DNA from: Candidatus Devosia phytovorans
GTDB taxonomy: Bacteria; Pseudomonadota; Alphaproteobacteria; Rhizobiales; Devosiaceae
Length of the DNA: 64,000 nt
NCBI GenBank assembly: GCA_029202405.1
Contig: CP119312.1
Span: 3,353,001-3,417,000 of the forward strand
Direction: 5' to 3'
Both the position numbers and the translations under genes were made by a program. The first letter of the stretch is position 1, and the number at the start of each line of letters is the position of its first letter. The notes beneath the pieces were generated by a model. That model was not told the DNA's origin, ran no database searches, and saw nothing but the letters and a program-made list of their open reading frames with translations. Shown piece by piece: positions 61,399 through 64,000 of the stretch.

Positions 61399-62991
61399 AT
61401 GACCCAGTTCGACCACGAAGCCCTCAGGAGCGCTGTCGCTGCACAGGCTGGATCGGTATCCATCAACGATATCGCGCCAAGGCTGGTTGCACGCTCGCTA
61501 CAGGGCGAAGAGTCGCAGCTGACGGCCGATGGCGCGGTCAGCGTGCGGACCGGCGCCTTCACCGGCCGGTCGCCCAAGGACAAGTTCATCGTGCGCGATG
61601 GCCTGACCGAGACCAGCGTCTGGTGGGATAATTCGGGCGCCATGAGTCCGGCCCATTTCGACGTGCTGCTCGACGATGCGATCGCCTCGTTTGGCGGCGT
61701 GGCGGCTTTCCGACAGGATCTCTTGGCGGGCGCCGATCCGCGCCACCAGTATGGCGTGACCGTGCTGACGCCCAGCGCCTGGCATGCGCTCTTCATCCGC
61801 AACCTGCTCATTCGCCCCGGCGAGGGCATCGAGACCAGCGTCAGTGCAGCGCCGGTGACCATCATCCACGCGCCGCGCTTCAAGGCTGATCCGGCCCGCC
61901 ATGGCAGCCGCACGGATACGGTGATCGCGCTCGACATGAGCCGCAATATCGTCGTCATCGCCGGCACGCTCTATGCGGGCGAGATCAAGAAGTCGGTGTT
62001 CTCGCTGTTCAACTTCCACGCGCCGCGCCAGGGCGTGCTGCCGATGCACTGCTCGGCCAACCTTGGCAAGGATGGTGAGGCCGCGTTGTTCTTCGGCCTG
62101 TCGGGCACCGGCAAGACCACGCTCAGCAATGACCCTGACCGCCCACTGATCGGCGATGACGAGCACGGCTGGAGCCAGGACGGCGTCTTCAATCTGGAGG
62201 GCGGGTGCTATGCCAAGACCATCAAGCTCAGCCCGACGGCCGAGCCGGAAATCCACGCGGCGACCAAACGCTTCGGCACGGTGCTGGAAAATGTGGTGCT
62301 CGACGATGCTCATATACCCGCGTTCGACGACGTCTCGCTGACCGAAAACACCCGCGCGGCCTATCCGATCCACGTCCTGCCCTCGATCGCTAGGGGGAGC
62401 GTGGGCGGCACGCCCAAGACCGTGGTCTTCCTCACAGCCGATGCCTTCGGCGTGCTGCCGCCGGTGGCGCGGCTGACATCTGAACAGGCGGTCTATCATT
62501 TCCTCTCGGGCTACACCGCCAAGGTGGCCGGCACCGAACGTGGCGTTACCGAACCGCAGGCGACTTTCTCGGCCTGTTTCGGCGCGCCCTTCATGCCGCT
62601 GCACCCAACCGTCTATGGCGACATGCTGGCTGAAAAGCTCGAACAGAGCGGCGCTACCGCCTGGCTGATCAATACCGGCTGGACCGGCGGCGGCTATGGC
62701 GTGGGCAAGCGGATCGACATTGCCTCGACCCGTCGCCTGCTCACGGCAGCGCTGGATGGTTCACTCGACGAGGCCGAAATGCGAGAGGACGAACTCTTCG
62801 GCTTCGAAGTGCCGCTGAGCGTGCCGGGCGTCGATGCCAGGCTGCTGACACCGCGCGCCACCTGGGCCGATGCGGACGCCTATGACCGCCAGGCCATGCA
62901 TCTGGCCGGCCTGTTCCGCGCTAATTTCGAGAAATTCGGCACCGGCGCCAATGCAGCGCCGGGCCCACGTCTGGCTCAGGCTGCCGAATAG
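61399..62991 (+). CDS. pckA: Phosphoenolpyruvate carboxykinase (ATP)
   Basis: A 530-residue gluconeogenic enzyme converting oxaloacetate and ATP to PEP. Walker A is GLSGTGKTTL (233-242), the metal-binding motif GDDEHGW (252-258), the substrate segment TGAFTGRSPKDKFIV (51-65) and LYAGEIKKSVF (191-201). I chose the ATG at 61399 with GGAG about ten bases upstream rather than an earlier in-frame start. It is divergent from chvI, an arrangement conserved in the order. Its 3' end overlaps the oxidoreductase gene by 16 bases. Confidence 0.96.
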   Translation: MTQFDHEALRSAVAAQAGSVSINDIAPRLVARSLQGEESQLTADGAVSVRTGAFTGRSPKDKFIVRDGLTETSVWWDNSGAMSPAHFDVLLDDAIASFGGVAAFRQDLLAGADPRHQYGVTVLTPSAWHALFIRNLLIRPGEGIETSVSAAPVTIIHAPRFKADPARHGSRTDTVIALDMSRNIVVIAGTLYAGEIKKSVFSLFNFHAPRQGVLPMHCSANLGKDGEAALFFGLSGTGKTTLSNDPDRPLIGDDEHGWSQDGVFNLEGGCYAKTIKLSPTAEPEIHAATKRFGTVLENVVLDDAHIPAFDDVSLTENTRAAYPIHVLPSIARGSVGGTPKTVVFLTADAFGVLPPVARLTSEQAVYHFLSGYTAKVAGTERGVTEPQATFSACFGAPFMPLHPTVYGDMLAEKLEQSGATAWLINTGWTGGGYGVGKRIDIASTRRLLTAALDGSLDEAEMREDELFGFEVPLSVPGVDARLLTPRATWADADAYDRQAMHLAGLFRANFEKFGTGANAAPGPRLAQAAE

Positions 62992-64000
62992 CCCAGCTCG
63001 ACGCGCCGACCTTCCCTCGAAGAGCGGAGCATGGCGTCGATCAGGCGATGCACAAGCAGGGCCGTCTCGCCGGTGGAAACTGGGGGACGGCCTTGTCGTA
63101 TGGCATCGGCGAAATCCGTGATCTGGGCGGCATGCCAGTCAAAGGGAAAGGCCATGGGATCGGCACCGCCGCCACCCTCGGTGGTTTCGCCCTCGACAAT
63201 GGTTTCGCCGGACATGGTGTGGATGGTCAGGTTACCGGCGGTCAGCGTCGCGGTCGCCTTTTGGAAGTTCAGCGTCAAACTTTCCGGGCTACCCGGAAAA
63301 TTCGCCGTGGTCGCCATGACCGCCCCCACAGCGCCACTGGCGAATTCGATACCGGCCGAAACGAAGTCCTCGGTCTCCATCTCATGCAGTCGCGTCGTTC
63401 GCGCCATGGCGGTCACAGCCTTTGCGGCGCCGGTGTAGCTCAGCATCAGGTCGAGCGAGTGGATGGCCTGGGTCAGGAGAACGCCCCCGCCATCCTGGGC
63501 GAGCGTACCGCGGCCAGGCTGGTCATAATAGCCAGCCTGGGGTCGCCACCATGGAACGGACAATTGAACCGCTTCAATCCGTCCGTAACGATGGTCGGCA
63601 ACAGCCTCGGCGAGGAGCTTTGACGCCCGACGAAAACGGTGCTGGAAGATGATGCCGAGCGGAATGTTCGAAGAAGTCGTGCAGCATGCCTGGATGGCTT
63701 CTGCCGCCTCCAGCGTCCGCTCCATCGGCTTTTCCATCAGCACCGGAATGCCGGCTTTCGCCGCCGCCTCGATGATGGGCAGGCGGGCGTTAGGCGTCGT
63801 CAGCACCAGCAGAGCGTCGATGCGGGGGTCGGCCAGCAGCGCCTCAATGCTTTCCGCTTCAGGAAATCCATAGGTCTGACAGAACTTTGCCCGTTCCTCG
63901 GCATTGCGGCGATAGACGCCGATGACGGCTATGTCCCTGGCCAGCGATTGCAGCGCCAGCGCATGGGGCTTGGCGCCCATGCCTGCGCCAACCACTCCAT
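62976..64000 (-). CDS. Gfo/Idh/MocA family oxidoreductase (5' partial)
   Basis: At least 341 residues of an NAD(P)-dependent dehydrogenase of the Gfo/Idh/MocA family, acting on sugars or inositols. The Rossmann loop GVVGAGMGAKPHAL is at the very edge, so the start lies outside the window. Next come LLVLTTPNARLPII, VLMEKPMERTLEA (catalytic Lys-Pro) and the C-terminal substrate domain. It converges with pckA. Substrate unknown. Confidence 0.9.
   Translation of the reverse strand, partial: GVVGAGMGAKPHALALQSLARDIAVIGVYRRNAEERAKFCQTYGFPEAESIEALLADPRIDALLVLTTPNARLPIIEAAAKAGIPVLMEKPMERTLEAAEAIQACCTTSSNIPLGIIFQHRFRRASKLLAEAVADHRYGRIEAVQLSVPWWRPQAGYYDQPGRGTLAQDGGGVLLTQAIHSLDLMLSYTGAAKAVTAMARTTRLHEMETEDFVSAGIEFASGAVGAVMATTANFPGSPESLTLNFQKATATLTAGNLTIHTMSGETIVEGETTEGGGGADPMAFPFDWHAAQITDFADAIRQGRPPVSTGETALLVHRLIDAMLRSSREGRRVELGYSAA

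Overview
The window reads as the chromosome of a GC-rich alphaproteobacterium of the order Hyphomicrobiales, with Devosia or a close relative as my best guess. The reasons are the block HPr / EIIA-Man / short HPr kinase / ChvG / ChvI / ATP-type PEP carboxykinase (57.2-63.0 kb), a DivL-type kinase with tyrosine at the phospho-acceptor position beside tsaE, ahcY close to the PTS-ChvGI block, and the frequent use of GTG/TTG starts with ATGA overlaps. The genus is an inference from gene order only.

Left part (0-12.8 kb): a partial GAF-EAL c-di-GMP phosphodiesterase; a scar made of a phosphodiesterase relic fused to a DppC-type permease relic; an intact HAD phosphatase; a NitT/TauT-like permease plus binding protein without an ATPase; and a ribose-type sugar ABC operon (permease, double ATPase, binding protein) divergent from an FGGY sugar kinase. 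From 10.2 to 12.3 kb lies a decayed iron-siderophore uptake locus (methyltransferase, binding protein and FecCD permease, all broken), followed by non-coding debris with a 30-bp tandem repeat.

Middle part (12.8-35.8 kb): a surface polysaccharide cluster. It holds a fused epimerase/sugar-1-phosphate transferase, a WbpM/PglF-type 4,6-dehydratase, GDP-fucose synthesis (gmd, fcl), a PglK-like ABC flippase, a CDP-glucose branch (rfbF, rfbG, C-methyltransferase, RmlC-like epimerase, acetyltransferase, reductase), a CmcI-like enzyme, seven glycosyltransferases including a GT11 fucosyltransferase, a Wzy-like membrane protein, a short Wzz-like protein and a possible methyltransferase. Together they suggest a glycan started with a QuiNAc-like sugar and carrying fucose plus a branched 6-deoxy sugar. 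A tyrosine recombinase (35.9-36.9 kb), gene relics and a tRNA-Arg(CCG) gene (38.5 kb) follow and look like an island edge.

Right part (38.6-64 kb): mostly core genes. These are a lytic transglycosylase lipoprotein, a spermidine-synthase-like protein, a PAS-LuxR regulator, a lone receiver, polA, divL, tsaE, a TetR/SDR divergent pair, ahcY, the PTS-phosphorelay/ChvGI block, pckA and a partial Gfo/Idh/MocA oxidoreductase. Inserted between polA and a DUF1206 gene is an overlapping two-gene module (DUF5343-like winged helix plus TIGR02391-like protein with an R-x4-H HEPN-type motif). It is the best candidate in the window for a poorly described defence or toxin-antitoxin system.
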